Positions 9,830 through 18,048 of a DNA stretch of 49,983 nucleotides are shown piece by piece. The notes under the pieces are model-generated. The model was not told the DNA's origin. It searched no databases and saw only the letters and a program-made list of their open reading frames with translations. The stretch lies in NCBI GenBank assembly GCA_002729765.1, contig PBYV01000013.1, positions 1-49,983 of the forward strand, given 5' to 3'. How positions within the stretch are numbered: position 1 is the stretch's first letter; every line of letters begins with the position of its first letter. The translations under genes were made by a program, and so were the position numbers. This DNA is from Acidimicrobiaceae bacterium. Its GTDB lineage: Bacteria; Actinomycetota; Acidimicrobiia; Acidimicrobiales; MedAcidi-G1.

Positions 9830-11032
9830 ATGGGTTTAAGAAGTGAAATTAATCGTGATGTAAATACTGCGAATCCTAATGAGTTTGAAAAACCTAGTAT
9901 CGGAACTATCGAGGTTTGGCCTCCAGTCATTTTGGCTCCAATGGCGGGGGTTACTAATGCCCCATTTCGCACGTTGTGTAGGAAATTTGGTGCGGGTTTA
10001 TATGTGAGTGAGATGATCACTGCTCGGGGGTTGTTAGAAGGGCATTCTAAAACTGAAAGATTAAGCGGTTTCGCTGAAGGGGAAACACCTAGAAGCATCC
10101 AATTGTATGGAACTGAACCAGAGAGTATTGCTAACGCAACTACCATGTTGGTCGGTGAAGGTCGGGTAGATCACATTGATATGAATTTTGGCTGCCCGAT
10201 GCCTAAAGTGACAAGGCGTGGAGGTGGAGCTGCTCTTCCACTGAAACCTAAACTTTTTGAGTTGATTGTTTCTTCCGTTGTAAAAGCTGCAGGATCAGTC
10301 CCTGTGACTGTGAAGTTCCGAAAAGGCACAGACGATGCTCATCTAACTTACTTTGAAGCTGGTCTTATCGCAGAATCTGTGGGCGCTTCGGCATTGGCTT
10401 TGCATGCTAGAACAGCTGAACAGTTGTATTCGGGTCAAGCCGACTGGAATGCTATTGCTCGTTTGAAAGAAACTGTTTCGTCTATCCCTGTATTTGGCAA
10501 TGGAGACATTTGGGAACCATGGGATGCATTACGCATGATGCGCTCAACCGGATGCGATGGAGTAGTAGTCGGGCGTGGATGTTTGGGAAGACCGTGGCTT
10601 TTTGGACAGTTAGCTTCAGTCTTTGGCCCACTTCCTTCTTCAGGGGGTTCTGAGCCTGACAATCCCCCACTGTTAGGTGGGGTTGCTGACGCAATGGTTG
10701 AGCATGCGCAAATGTTGGTTGATTGGACAGGATCTCACGGAATTAAAGATTTCCGTAAACATACTTCTTGGTATCTGAAGGGATATCAGACTGGACCTGC
10801 CGCACGTCGCTCCCTCCAAATGGTTGAAGATATGGACAATTTAAAAGAGCTATTAAATGATCTACTGTTAACTATTGGAGCTGAGAAAGAGTTCGACCCT
10901 TCTGCATTAAGACTTCCCAGAAGTCATCGAGGTGGTCCCAAGTCTGTGGTTTTGCCTGCTGGTTGGCTGGACGATCCTGCTGATTTAACTCCTCTTCACA
11001 TTGAAGCTGAAGCTCTTGTTTCAGGGGGTTGA
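9830..11032 (+). CDS. dus: tRNA-dihydrouridine synthase
   Basis: A 400-residue FMN-dependent Dus protein. APMAGVTNAPFRTLC (residues 36-50) and MNFGCPMPKV with active-site Cys122 are diagnostic, followed by the GNGDIW and VVVGRGCLGRPW phosphate-binding loops. It reduces specific uridines in the tRNA D-loop. It is closest to the DusB-like type usual in Actinobacteria. The gene lies 28 bp after the FGE gene and 3 bp before maf, and looks like a housekeeping pair with the latter. Confidence 0.95.
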   Translation: MGLRSEINRDVNTANPNEFEKPSIGTIEVWPPVILAPMAGVTNAPFRTLCRKFGAGLYVSEMITARGLLEGHSKTERLSGFAEGETPRSIQLYGTEPESIANATTMLVGEGRVDHIDMNFGCPMPKVTRRGGGAALPLKPKLFELIVSSVVKAAGSVPVTVKFRKGTDDAHLTYFEAGLIAESVGASALALHARTAEQLYSGQADWNAIARLKETVSSIPVFGNGDIWEPWDALRMMRSTGCDGVVVGRGCLGRPWLFGQLASVFGPLPSSGGSEPDNPPLLGGVADAMVEHAQMLVDWTGSHGIKDFRKHTSWYLKGYQTGPAARRSLQMVEDMDNLKELLNDLLLTIGAEKEFDPSALRLPRSHRGGPKSVVLPAGWLDDPADLTPLHIEAEALVSGG

Positions 11033-11035
11033 AGT

Positions 11036-11611
11036 TTGAGTGAGATGAACGGTCCATTAATACTGGCTTCAGGTTCTCCCCAACGACTTTCTCTTCTTCT
11101 TAAAGCTGGATTCAAACCTGAAGTTCGTATACCTGAAGTAGATGAATCAATACTTCCCGGTGAATCAGCTGAATCTCTGGTTGAACGTTTAGCAGTAAAA
11201 AAACTTGATGCTGTAATAAGTTTTGGCGAATGCGGTGTTGCTGCTGACACGGTGGTTTCGGTAAATGAAAAAATTTTGGGTAAGCCTGGATCACCCGAAA
11301 TAGCTTTGGAAATGCTGCAAACCCTTTCTGGTGAGACTCATAAAGTGATTACCGGTGTTGCATTAATTGGACCTAAGGGTCGTCATTCTTTAGTAGTTGC
11401 TACTCAGGTCAAATGGAAGGAACTTACAAAAGACGAAATTGTTACCTACATAGAGACTGGTGAACCATTGAATAAAGCTGGTGGTTACGGAATTCAAGGT
11501 GGTGGGAAAGATTTTGTGGTTTCCTTTGAAGGAAGTTTCGACAATATTGTGGGACTTCCAGTCGATGAAGTTGTTTCGTGTTTAAGTGACTTGGGTTGTA
11601 CCTGCTCATAG
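11036..11611 (+). CDS. maf: Maf-family nucleotide pyrophosphatase
   Basis: A 191-residue protein with LASGSPQRLSLL at the N-terminus, AADTVVSVNEKILGKP in the middle and KAGGYGIQG near the C-terminus, all classic Maf motifs. Maf proteins hydrolyse non-canonical or modified nucleoside triphosphates to monophosphates. The listed start is TTG at 11036, 7 nt after AGGGGG; an ATG at 11045 is an alternative that loses only three residues. It ends 5 bp before the convergent fetB-like gene. Confidence 0.93.
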   Translation: MSEMNGPLILASGSPQRLSLLLKAGFKPEVRIPEVDESILPGESAESLVERLAVKKLDAVISFGECGVAADTVVSVNEKILGKPGSPEIALEMLQTLSGETHKVITGVALIGPKGRHSLVVATQVKWKELTKDEIVTYIETGEPLNKAGGYGIQGGGKDFVVSFEGSFDNIVGLPVDEVVSCLSDLGCTCS

Positions 11612-11616
11612 TAGTT

Positions 11617-12390
11617 TTAATGTGTCGGTGGTTCGAGCCGATGATCGGTAGTTAGAAATTTTTGAGCTCCAAAAATAACAACGATTAGACCGGTGATCGC
11701 TGCTGAACCTAGTACAAAGAAAAGTATTACCGCTTGCATTAACGCTGCTTCCAGAGGGTCTACTCCTGCGAGTATCAGTCCTGTGAACATGCCCGGAAGG
11801 AAAACAATCCCTACTGTTCTTGTTGTCTCAATCTGAGGAATAAGTGCCAATTTTAGTGTCTCTGAAACAACCCTTTGAACAGCTTTATGGCGTGTGAATC
11901 CTAGTGAAAGCATGGCTTCTATCTCTGACTTGGAGTCGCGTATAGCATCAACAAGTCGTGTCGCAGCTACCACAACAACTCGTAACGAGTTCCCAACTAT
12001 CATTCCTGAAATTGGAACCAGCACACGAGACTCAAGTGGAAGAATTTGTAGAGAAAAAAGAACAGAGAGGCTGGCACTCAAACCGAGTAGATAGCCTGCC
12101 GCTGTGGTCCATACGAGACCTTGAAGACGCTGTTCACGGCTCGAAGCAGAAATTGCCGCGAATGGAACCATTAATGCGACCCATAACCAAGCCCAAATTA
12201 TTGGTGTTTCATCTTTCAGAATTAAAGTCAAAGCCCAACCAGCTATTACTAGCTGTCCTATCGATCTTCCAGTTGCGATCGTCAGGTCACGTTCCAGTTT
12301 GAGCCTCAGTAAAAGTGAAATCGCAATAGTAATAGCTACCATCGCTAAAGAGGCAACTAACCCCCACCAACCGACTGCTATTTCTTGCAT
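11617..12390 (-). CDS. fetB: FetB/YbbM-like ABC permease (UPF0014)
   Basis: An integral membrane protein of about 257 residues with roughly seven hydrophobic segments. The family region SRVLVPISGMIVGNSLR and the later GIVFLPGMFTGLILAGVDP identify the UPF0014/FetB family. E. coli FetAB helps export iron and protects against peroxide; other members are uncharacterised. No partner ATPase is adjacent. The gene lies downstream of the FEA1-like iron lipoprotein in the same direction, separated by three hairpins. I prefer ATG 12390 to an upstream TTG at 12396. A TATCTT box six bases before that ATG, with no ribosome site, suggests it may also be read from a leaderless promoter. Confidence 0.82.
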   Translation of the reverse strand: MQEIAVGWWGLVASLAMVAITIAISLLLRLKLERDLTIATGRSIGQLVIAGWALTLILKDETPIIWAWLWVALMVPFAAISASSREQRLQGLVWTTAAGYLLGLSASLSVLFSLQILPLESRVLVPISGMIVGNSLRVVVVAATRLVDAIRDSKSEIEAMLSLGFTRHKAVQRVVSETLKLALIPQIETTRTVGIVFLPGMFTGLILAGVDPLEAALMQAVILFFVLGSAAITGLIVVIFGAQKFLTTDHRLEPPTH

Positions 12391-12434
12391 GAACAAAAGA
12401 TACTGGTATTACGAAAATCTTTTCAAATTTATAG

Positions 12435-12472
12435 GCCGGTGTCCTCTCCACCCAGCTGGAAAGAACACCGGC
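12435..12472 (-). ncRNA. RNA hairpin 2 of a tandem pair (loop AGCUGGGU)
   Basis: Read on the minus strand, a 15-base arm GCCGGUGUUCUUUCC and a 15-base arm GGAGAGGACACCGGC pair along their whole length, including G-U wobbles, around the 8-nt loop AGCUGGGU. On the plus strand those wobble positions would be C-A mismatches, so the minus-strand RNA is the favoured form. Flanks (TTTGCC before, CCTA after) match those of the neighbouring hairpin. It lies about 45 nt before the fetB-like start. It has no U-run, so it is not a standard terminator. Confidence 0.65.
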
Positions 12473-12493
12473 AAACCATAAATTTTGTTTTAG

Positions 12494-12534
12494 GCCGGTG
12501 GCCGCTCCTCACCCAGCTGAGTGCGGCCACCGGC
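12494..12534 (-). ncRNA. RNA hairpin 1 of a tandem pair (loop AGCUGGGU)
   Basis: On the minus strand a perfect 12-bp GC-rich stem (GCCGGUGGCCGC with GCGGCCACCGGC) is followed by a small internal loop, a 3-bp CUC/GAG stem and the 8-nt loop AGCUGGGU, identical to the loop of the hairpin at 12435-12472. Stem bases differ from the other copy with pairing kept (for example the eighth pair is G-C here and U-A there). It sits between the FEA1-like gene and fetB, on their transcript. Confidence 0.65.
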
Positions 12535-12541
12535 AAAACCA

Positions 12542-12582
12542 TCTATCTCTTCATGTGGGGGAAACCGTACGAAAGAGATAGA
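12542..12582 (-). terminator. 10-bp hairpin after the FEA1-like gene
   Basis: TCTATCTCTT (12542-12551) pairs perfectly with AAGAGATAGA (12573-12582) around a 21-nt loop, beginning 10 nt after the FEA1-like stop codon. In position it fits a 3'-end stability element or weak terminator for that mRNA, but no U-tract follows, so termination is unproven. Confidence 0.4.
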
Positions 12583-12592
12583 CAGTAAACCA

Positions 12593-13822
12593 TTAATACG
12601 ACCCTAGGTCTTCTGTTGTTATTCCTAGACCCTCTAAGACTGCTGTTAGAGCTGCGACAACAGTGTCGTGTGAACCAGTTGCTGGCTGATTGCTTAACTG
12701 ATAGACACCATCGATAGCTGCAGCATCAACATCAGTGCTTGCAAGCATTGGGGCTAGAACTCTCCAGAAGGAATAACCCTCAGCTTGATGGACACGTGCT
12801 GCATCCATATCGCCGTCTGCTATGTCGCTGTCAACACTCTTGGCATATTTCATTGTCGCCTGAGCGTATGTAACAGTGAGATTCTTAACTATTGCATCTG
12901 CAGCAGCCTGGGCTCCTGCTAGATCTCCACCAACTAAAGCATCACGACCCGACTGGAAAGCGGCACGAATATTAGCATTAGCGACACTCTCCCCAGAATC
13001 GTTCAAAGTTCCAAAGTCCTTGCCTCGCTTATCTGCAGTTGCGAAAGCTGAACAACCTGGTTCAGAACCAGCATAAAAAGCCCAGCCTTCATCCCAGTTA
13101 TGAGGAGCACCCTTAGCAGGATCAAAATTGCCATCAGCTCCCTTAGCTAAAGCAGAGTTAACCTCATGAACCGTCCAAGCAACCATAATTGCGTTCTGAA
13201 TTCCTTTTTGGATTCCCTGACGGCGAACAAGATCAGCTTCACCAGCAAACTCTCCTGTGCCTTCAATTGCTGATATAACAAAATCATGCAACGGAGTAGC
13301 AGTACCAAAATAGGTATCAACCCCGTGTTTCTTCCCTTCACCGACAGCAAAACCACCAATGGTTCTAACTGATCCATCAGACTTAACCGAATTCACGCCA
13401 TCTTTATAAATCGCATGAATAGCGTCGTAGTCGATAGCGGAATCTTTAGGCAACAAACCATTAATGTCACACATATCAGCAGGAACAAGACGATGACTGC
13501 TCACATCAGACGCATAGGCATAACCATCATCAGAACCAAAATCTCCTGTCCCCATTACTGCTGAACCAGAACCAGAACCTGAAGGAGCGCTTGCAGAAGC
13601 AGAAGCATAAGCTGAAGCTGAAGGTGCGCTAGCTGAGGCTGAACCAGAGGCTGAACCAGAGGCTGAACCAGAGGCTGAACCAGAGGCTGAACCAGAGGCT
13701 GAACCAGAACCAGAACCTATCTCTTGTACGGTTCCTCCATCATCGCTTCCACAGGCTCCTGCTAAAAGACTCAAAGTCACGCAAGCAAGTAGAACTTTTG
13801 AAAATAATAACTTTTTAAACAT
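12593..13822 (-). CDS. FEA1-like iron-assimilation lipoprotein
   Basis: A 409-residue lipoprotein: signal peptide ending in LLAGAC with lipid-bearing Cys24, then a long Ser/Gly/Ala linker (about residues 37-89), then a helical domain. That domain carries GAPHNWDEGWAFY (238-250) and VHQAEGYSFWR (344-354), plus RTIGGFA and GSEPGCSAFATADKRG. These match, from memory, the FEA1 iron-assimilation proteins of green algae and their bacterial relatives; imelysin-type periplasmic proteins are the more distant alternative. The paired acidic helices could bind metal. AGAGGG precedes the ATG and an iron-box-like palindrome lies about 31 bp upstream, so low-iron induction is expected. It is probably a surface iron-binding or delivery protein for the ABC transporter next door. 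Confidence 0.8.
   Translation of the reverse strand: MFKKLLFSKVLLACVTLSLLAGACGSDDGGTVQEIGSGSGSASGSASGSASGSASGSASGSASASAPSASAYASASASAPSGSGSGSAVMGTGDFGSDDGYAYASDVSSHRLVPADMCDINGLLPKDSAIDYDAIHAIYKDGVNSVKSDGSVRTIGGFAVGEGKKHGVDTYFGTATPLHDFVISAIEGTGEFAGEADLVRRQGIQKGIQNAIMVAWTVHEVNSALAKGADGNFDPAKGAPHNWDEGWAFYAGSEPGCSAFATADKRGKDFGTLNDSGESVANANIRAAFQSGRDALVGGDLAGAQAAADAIVKNLTVTYAQATMKYAKSVDSDIADGDMDAARVHQAEGYSFWRVLAPMLASTDVDAAAIDGVYQLSNQPATGSHDTVVAALTAVLEGLGITTEDLGSY
13635..13706. repeat. 12-bp tandem repeat, six perfect copies
   Basis: Six identical 12-bp units (GAGGCTGAACCA on the plus strand) run without a break and encode the Ser-Gly-Ser-Ala linker of the FEA1-like lipoprotein. Being a multiple of three, copy-number changes would alter linker length but keep the frame. 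Confidence 0.95.
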
Positions 13823-13852
13823 TTTCCCTCTTAAATTAATAGCTTCTATATT

Positions 13853-13872
13853 TTATGTTAGGTAACCCTAAC
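13853..13872. promoter_or_regulatory. DtxR/IdeR-like iron box 1
   Basis: The palindrome GTTAGGTAACCCTAAC lies in the 120-129 bp between the divergent FEA1-like and ABC-ATPase genes. On the minus strand TTAGGGTTACCTAACATAA agrees by eye at 15 of 19 positions with the IdeR/DtxR consensus TTAGGTTAGCCTAACCTAA. It sits between a possible -35 (TTGTTA) and -10 (TATAGA) of the FEA1-like gene, as a repressor site should. A DtxR-family gene is present at 22137. Confidence 0.65.
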
Positions 13873-13937
13873 AATAAGTCTTAAGCTACATGATTTAAAA
13901 CCAATAGCAACCCCTTCTGCTTTCAAATTTCTGGCAT

Positions 13938-13943
13938 TAGTCT
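13938..13943 (+). promoter_or_regulatory. probable -10 box of a leaderless start
   Basis: TAGTCT fits the actinobacterial TANNNT -10 pattern and ends 8 nt before the ATG at 13952, where no Shine-Dalgarno sequence is seen. The transcript would then begin at or next to the start codon. Confidence 0.35.
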
Positions 13944-13951
13944 TGATATTT

Positions 13952-14989
13952 ATGAAAAAGATTTCAGGACCTGGTGAAGTAAGTGTCGAAGGTGTTTCTA
14001 AAACCTTCGACCAGGAAGTGGTCTTGGAAAAAATCGAACTGGAAGTCGCACCCTCCGAAACTCTTTCCTTACTAGGACCAAGTGGTTGTGGTAAAACAAC
14101 CCTTCTAAGAAGTATTGCTGGACTTGAAAATCCCGAAGAAGGAAAAATAAAAATCGGTGATCAAGTTGTTTTCGATATTGGAATCTCAATTGCTCCAGAA
14201 AAACGAAAAATCGGCATGGTTTTTCAAGATGCTGCCCTATTCCCACATATGTCAGTTGAACAAAATGTCTCTTATGGCCTAAAGAAAACTGACCCAAAGA
14301 AAGAAAGAGTCTCTGAACTATTAGAAATCGTCGGTTTGCCTAATTTTGAAAAGCGACGCCCTGAAACGCTTTCAGGTGGCCAGAAGCAAAGAATTGCACT
14401 AGCGAGAGCACTTGCCCCGAAACCTTCTGTTCTTCTACTAGATGAACCATTTTCAAATCTGGATAGTGCTCTGCGTATAGAAGTAAGAGCTGAAGTCCAC
14501 CGCTTGATAAGTGAATTAGGAATAACTGCCATTTTCGTCACCCACGACCAAGATGAAGCATTTTTGCTTGGAGACAGAGTGGCAGTCATGAACAACGGCA
14601 AAATTCTTCAAGTCGATTTACCGAATGTGATTTATGAAAAACCTTCTAACAATTGGATTGCTTCTTTCGTAGGAGCTGTAAATCTGGTCAGTTGTAAAGT
14701 TTCAGGCAATAAAGCGGAAACCTTATTAGGACTTTTAAGGCTTGATGACTCCTATGAAGGCGATTTTGAATTGGTGCTTAGGCCAGAAAACCTGATCTTA
14801 ACAAATGGTAATGATGCTGAAATAGAGACTATTGAGTACTACGGGCATGATTCACTTCTCACATTAAAACTAAATGACGAAACAAGATTGAAAGTACGCA
14901 CCACTCCCTCTACAAGTCATACAAAAGGAGCTCGTTTCAGCATTGAACACAAAGATGTAGAAGTTTCTGCTGTTAGAAAAAACTCTTAG
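13952..14989 (+). CDS. fbpC: Fe(III)-type ABC transporter ATP-binding protein
   Basis: A 345-residue ATPase of the FbpC/PotA-like group. Walker A GPSGCGKTT (42-50), signature LSGGQ (140-144) and Walker B VLLLDEP (160-166) are intact. About 110 residues beyond the ATPase core form a TOBE-like regulatory extension. It should energise uptake through the binding protein at 18098 and the double permease at 19161, which lie 3 kb away beyond two envelope genes. The ATG at 13952 is preferred over TTG 13943 because a leaderless -10 box fits it. An iron-box palindrome stands about 80 bp upstream. Other oxyanion or polyamine ATPases look alike; iron is inferred from context. Confidence 0.85.
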   Translation: MKKISGPGEVSVEGVSKTFDQEVVLEKIELEVAPSETLSLLGPSGCGKTTLLRSIAGLENPEEGKIKIGDQVVFDIGISIAPEKRKIGMVFQDAALFPHMSVEQNVSYGLKKTDPKKERVSELLEIVGLPNFEKRRPETLSGGQKQRIALARALAPKPSVLLLDEPFSNLDSALRIEVRAEVHRLISELGITAIFVTHDQDEAFLLGDRVAVMNNGKILQVDLPNVIYEKPSNNWIASFVGAVNLVSCKVSGNKAETLLGLLRLDDSYEGDFELVLRPENLILTNGNDAEIETIEYYGHDSLLTLKLNDETRLKVRTTPSTSHTKGARFSIEHKDVEVSAVRKNS

Positions 14990-14990
14990 T

Positions 14991-16373
14991 TTGGAAACTG
15001 AATTACTAATAGTCGGATCTGGTCCCGCTGGCTTGATGGCAGCTTATTTAGCAGCCAGTAAAGGCCATGACGTGACAGTTGTTGAGCGCCTCGATTCTCC
15101 AGGTGGCATGTCAGCTAGTTTTGAAATAAACGGCATGATGGTCGATTACGGATCTCACCGACTTCACCCTGCCACTTCTCAACCCTTACTAGAAATACTA
15201 AAAAATATTTTAGGAACCGATCTTCAAACAAGGAATCGGAATGGTCGAATTCGAGTTGAAGAAAAATGGGTTACTTTTCCACTCAGTTTCTCAAATTTAG
15301 TTAAGTCACTGCCTGCCAGAAGTGTCTCTGAACTTTTCAAAGATTCCCTCACCTCACCTTTCAGACAACCAGCAGAAGAAACTTTTGCGGAACATATCAA
15401 AGCTGGACTTGGGCAAAAGGTATTCGATCTAATCTACGGGCCATATGCAAAAAAATTATGGGGAATGCCTGCAGAAGAACTCCATTCAGATCTTGCAAGG
15501 AAAAGAGTTTCAGCGAAATCCCATTTAGATATTTTAAAAAAGCTAATTCGTTCAACAATTAATAACGGTCAGATCTTTTTTTATCCTCGGAATGGATACG
15601 GCCAGATATGTGAGCGACTCGCAGAGGAAGCTGAAAACAAAGGTGCACGATTTTTATTTGAAACAGAAATAAAGTCAATCGATCTTACGGATAAAACGTG
15701 CGTAGTTACAAAAACAGAAAATGGAAGTTTCGACTCTCAAAGAATCTGGTCAACTGCGCCATTTGGCTCTTTAGTCAAAATGATTAATCCAGCTCCATCT
15801 CCACAAATTATCGAATCATTAAAACAACTTAAATACAGAGCAATGGTTCTTGTTTATTTGATTTGTGATCAAGAAAGATTGACTGAATTCGACGCCCATT
15901 ATTTTCCAGGAATAGATACTCCCATAAGTAGAATTTCTGAACCTAAAAACTATAGAGAAGGACCTGACCCTAAAGATTTCACAATAATCTGCTGTGAAGT
16001 TCCTTGTTGGGAAGGAGATCAAATCTGGCTTGCTAGCGACGAGGAGCTCGGAGAATTGATGCTCGATTCATTAGCAAAACAGGGACTACCAAAAATTAAT
16101 CTTTTAGACACTAAAACCCGGCGTCTTCCAAAGGTTTACCCCATTTATGATCTTGACTACAGGGAGAAATTCGAAAATCTCATTAATTGGTCAACCAGCC
16201 AAGAACGGTTGACAATATTTGGTAGACAAGGACTTTTTGCACCTGACAATCTTCACCATGCCTTATCAATGGGTCACGCCGCAGCTAATGCACTGGATTC
16301 AAATACTTCTTTTGCTCATAACTCTTGGAAGTCTTCTCTTGAAGAATTTCAAACACATGTAGTGGAAGACTGA
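14991..16373 (+). CDS. FAD-dependent amine-oxidase/protoporphyrinogen-oxidase-like enzyme
   Basis: A 460-residue flavoprotein with an N-terminal dinucleotide-binding fold: VGSGPAG (residues 8-14) then VVERLDSPGGMSAS and DYGSHRLHP. A second FAD contact, FGRQGLFAPDNLHHALSMGHAAAN, lies near the C-terminus. The layout fits the broad family of UDP-galactopyranose-mutase-like and protoporphyrinogen-oxidase-like enzymes. Its place beside a glycosyltransferase/flippase gene favours a sugar or lipid-carrier role over haem synthesis, but that is inference. It starts with TTG one base after the ATPase stop codon, so the two are probably co-translated. Confidence 0.75.
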   Translation: METELLIVGSGPAGLMAAYLAASKGHDVTVVERLDSPGGMSASFEINGMMVDYGSHRLHPATSQPLLEILKNILGTDLQTRNRNGRIRVEEKWVTFPLSFSNLVKSLPARSVSELFKDSLTSPFRQPAEETFAEHIKAGLGQKVFDLIYGPYAKKLWGMPAEELHSDLARKRVSAKSHLDILKKLIRSTINNGQIFFYPRNGYGQICERLAEEAENKGARFLFETEIKSIDLTDKTCVVTKTENGSFDSQRIWSTAPFGSLVKMINPAPSPQIIESLKQLKYRAMVLVYLICDQERLTEFDAHYFPGIDTPISRISEPKNYREGPDPKDFTIICCEVPCWEGDQIWLASDEELGELMLDSLAKQGLPKINLLDTKTRRLPKVYPIYDLDYREKFENLINWSTSQERLTIFGRQGLFAPDNLHHALSMGHAAANALDSNTSFAHNSWKSSLEEFQTHVVED

Positions 16374-16378
16374 CCCAC

Positions 16379-18031
16379 TCAAGTTGTGTTTAATTCTCTG
16401 TATACCGCTGGAACAACTTTTCTAAGGTAACCACCTAGCTTTACGAAACTGTCTCCCTTTGTTCTGAACTTGTAACTTATGGGGACTTCTAAATAACGGT
16501 AACCTTTGGCTAGAAGATCTAATGTTAAAACTTGCGCATAATTAAAATCGTGAATTATCTCTGTATTGGCTGCAGCCTCATAAGAGAAAGCACGATATCC
16601 AGACTGCCCATCAGTAATACGTCGTCTTGCAATAACTGATAACACGAGAGTCAAGACCTTGTTACCGAAACGCCTGTGGGGTCTCATATGTTTTATCGTT
16701 CCAAGAAATCTACTTCCGACCACATAGTCAGCCCCATTGGAAAGTATTGGTTCGATTAAATTTTCTAATTCATCAGGAGGATATTCTTCGTCAGCATCAC
16801 AAAAAGCAATTGCTGCAGCTCCAATCTCTACACCGTATTCAAGTCCAATTCGAACTGCGGCACCCAACCCTCCACAAACAGGTAATGAAATTACCTTCGC
16901 TCCAGCTTCTTTTGCTCTTTGAGCAGTTCGATCTGTCGAACCATCATCTATTACCAATATCTCCACACTTCTTCCTGAAACACTTTCTGGACATCTTTTG
17001 ATACAAGACTCGACTGTCTCTTCTTCATTGAGAGCAGGCATGAAAAAAAGAACCGGGGATTGAGGCAAGACTTCATTCGCAGAAATTTCATTTGGACCTA
17101 AATGTTTCATCAACCGGAAATGTCCCAGTGCTCCTGGCTTGGGAAAAAATGTAAAAATACCGCCAGATAACAAAGAATAAGCCGTTTTTAAAGCATGAGT
17201 AATCAAAGCCGCTGCTAATGCAACTCCAGGATCATGTCCCAATATTGCATACGCCGCAACTGACGCTGCCTCATAAGTCCCAAAACCACTTGGAGCTATA
17301 GCTACAATTTGCGATGCAACTGCTACTGCAGTCACAAAAAGCGCTTCAGAAGGAGTTAGTTCTATGCCTGACCAACGCGCACACTGCCAAATTACAGCAG
17401 CTTCTGCAAACCATGCGAAGGCTGTTAGAAAGAAAACCAATGGTCCTGGCAAGTCCATAGCTAATGGATTAATTTTTTGAAGTTTCCGCATCCATAAAAA
17501 CCCAAAAGTGCATAAAGCTAAAGCAAGTGCCAAAGCAGCAAAACCCCAGTATCCGACTACTTCTATAAAAGCTCCAGGGGCCGCCAAACATCCGAGACAT
17601 ACTACAGTCACTATGTCCGCAGATCTGAGCGTGATCGTAGAAGCCGTTGCAGTTTCTATTGGTATGCGAGCGCGTCTAACCACACTTACAACTCTCAAAG
17701 GTTCTCCCAATCTCAAAGGAAGTACGTGGTTCGCTCCTAATGATAGGTGAATGGCCGCTAGAGACTGTCCAAAAGATAAGCGAGGAATGATTGTTTTCCA
17801 AGCGAAAGCTCTAAGAAAAAATGCAGATGCAAAAGCAATTGCTACAAGAAAAACTAAGAATGGATCATCAAGGGCGGCTGACCATGATCTACTAAGAGAC
17901 TCACGGTCAACTTCTTGTAAGACCCAAAAAAGAGCCACCAAGCAGACAAGGAGAGCCAACAATATACCGATGGGCTTTGAAAGTCTCCTAAAATTAAACA
18001 GAGAAAGGAAATTGTGTATTTTATTCATCAT
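16379..18031 (-). CDS. fusion: LPG-synthase-like flippase domain + family 2 glycosyltransferase
   Basis: A 550-residue two-domain protein. Residues 1-300 are a multi-span UPF0104/lysylphosphatidylglycerol-synthase-TM-like domain (RLGEPLRVV at 107-115 and APSGFGTYEA at 246-255 are typical). Residues about 325-550 are a DPM1-like GT2 domain with MPALNEEETVE, DDGSTD (362-367) and CDADEEYPPD (411-420). It probably transfers a sugar from a nucleotide donor to a lipid carrier and may help move the product across the membrane. It converges with the FAD enzyme (5-bp gap). Its start lies next to iron box 2, which also serves the divergent binding protein. Confidence 0.85.
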   Translation of the reverse strand: MMNKIHNFLSLFNFRRLSKPIGILLALLVCLVALFWVLQEVDRESLSRSWSAALDDPFLVFLVAIAFASAFFLRAFAWKTIIPRLSFGQSLAAIHLSLGANHVLPLRLGEPLRVVSVVRRARIPIETATASTITLRSADIVTVVCLGCLAAPGAFIEVVGYWGFAALALALALCTFGFLWMRKLQKINPLAMDLPGPLVFFLTAFAWFAEAAVIWQCARWSGIELTPSEALFVTAVAVASQIVAIAPSGFGTYEAASVAAYAILGHDPGVALAAALITHALKTAYSLLSGGIFTFFPKPGALGHFRLMKHLGPNEISANEVLPQSPVLFFMPALNEEETVESCIKRCPESVSGRSVEILVIDDGSTDRTAQRAKEAGAKVISLPVCGGLGAAVRIGLEYGVEIGAAAIAFCDADEEYPPDELENLIEPILSNGADYVVGSRFLGTIKHMRPHRRFGNKVLTLVLSVIARRRITDGQSGYRAFSYEAAANTEIIHDFNYAQVLTLDLLAKGYRYLEVPISYKFRTKGDSFVKLGGYLRKVVPAVYRELNTT

Positions 18032-18048
18032 TTTTATTTCTAAATTTT

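Noticed and set aside
12435-12534. Ordinary rho-independent terminators
   Set aside because: The stems are strong but neither strand has a following U-run, and the shared loop is unexplained by termination.
12299-12588. Overlapping plus-strand open frames of 60-67 codons
   Set aside because: They cross the hairpins and the fetB start, have no recognisable domains and no ribosome sites.
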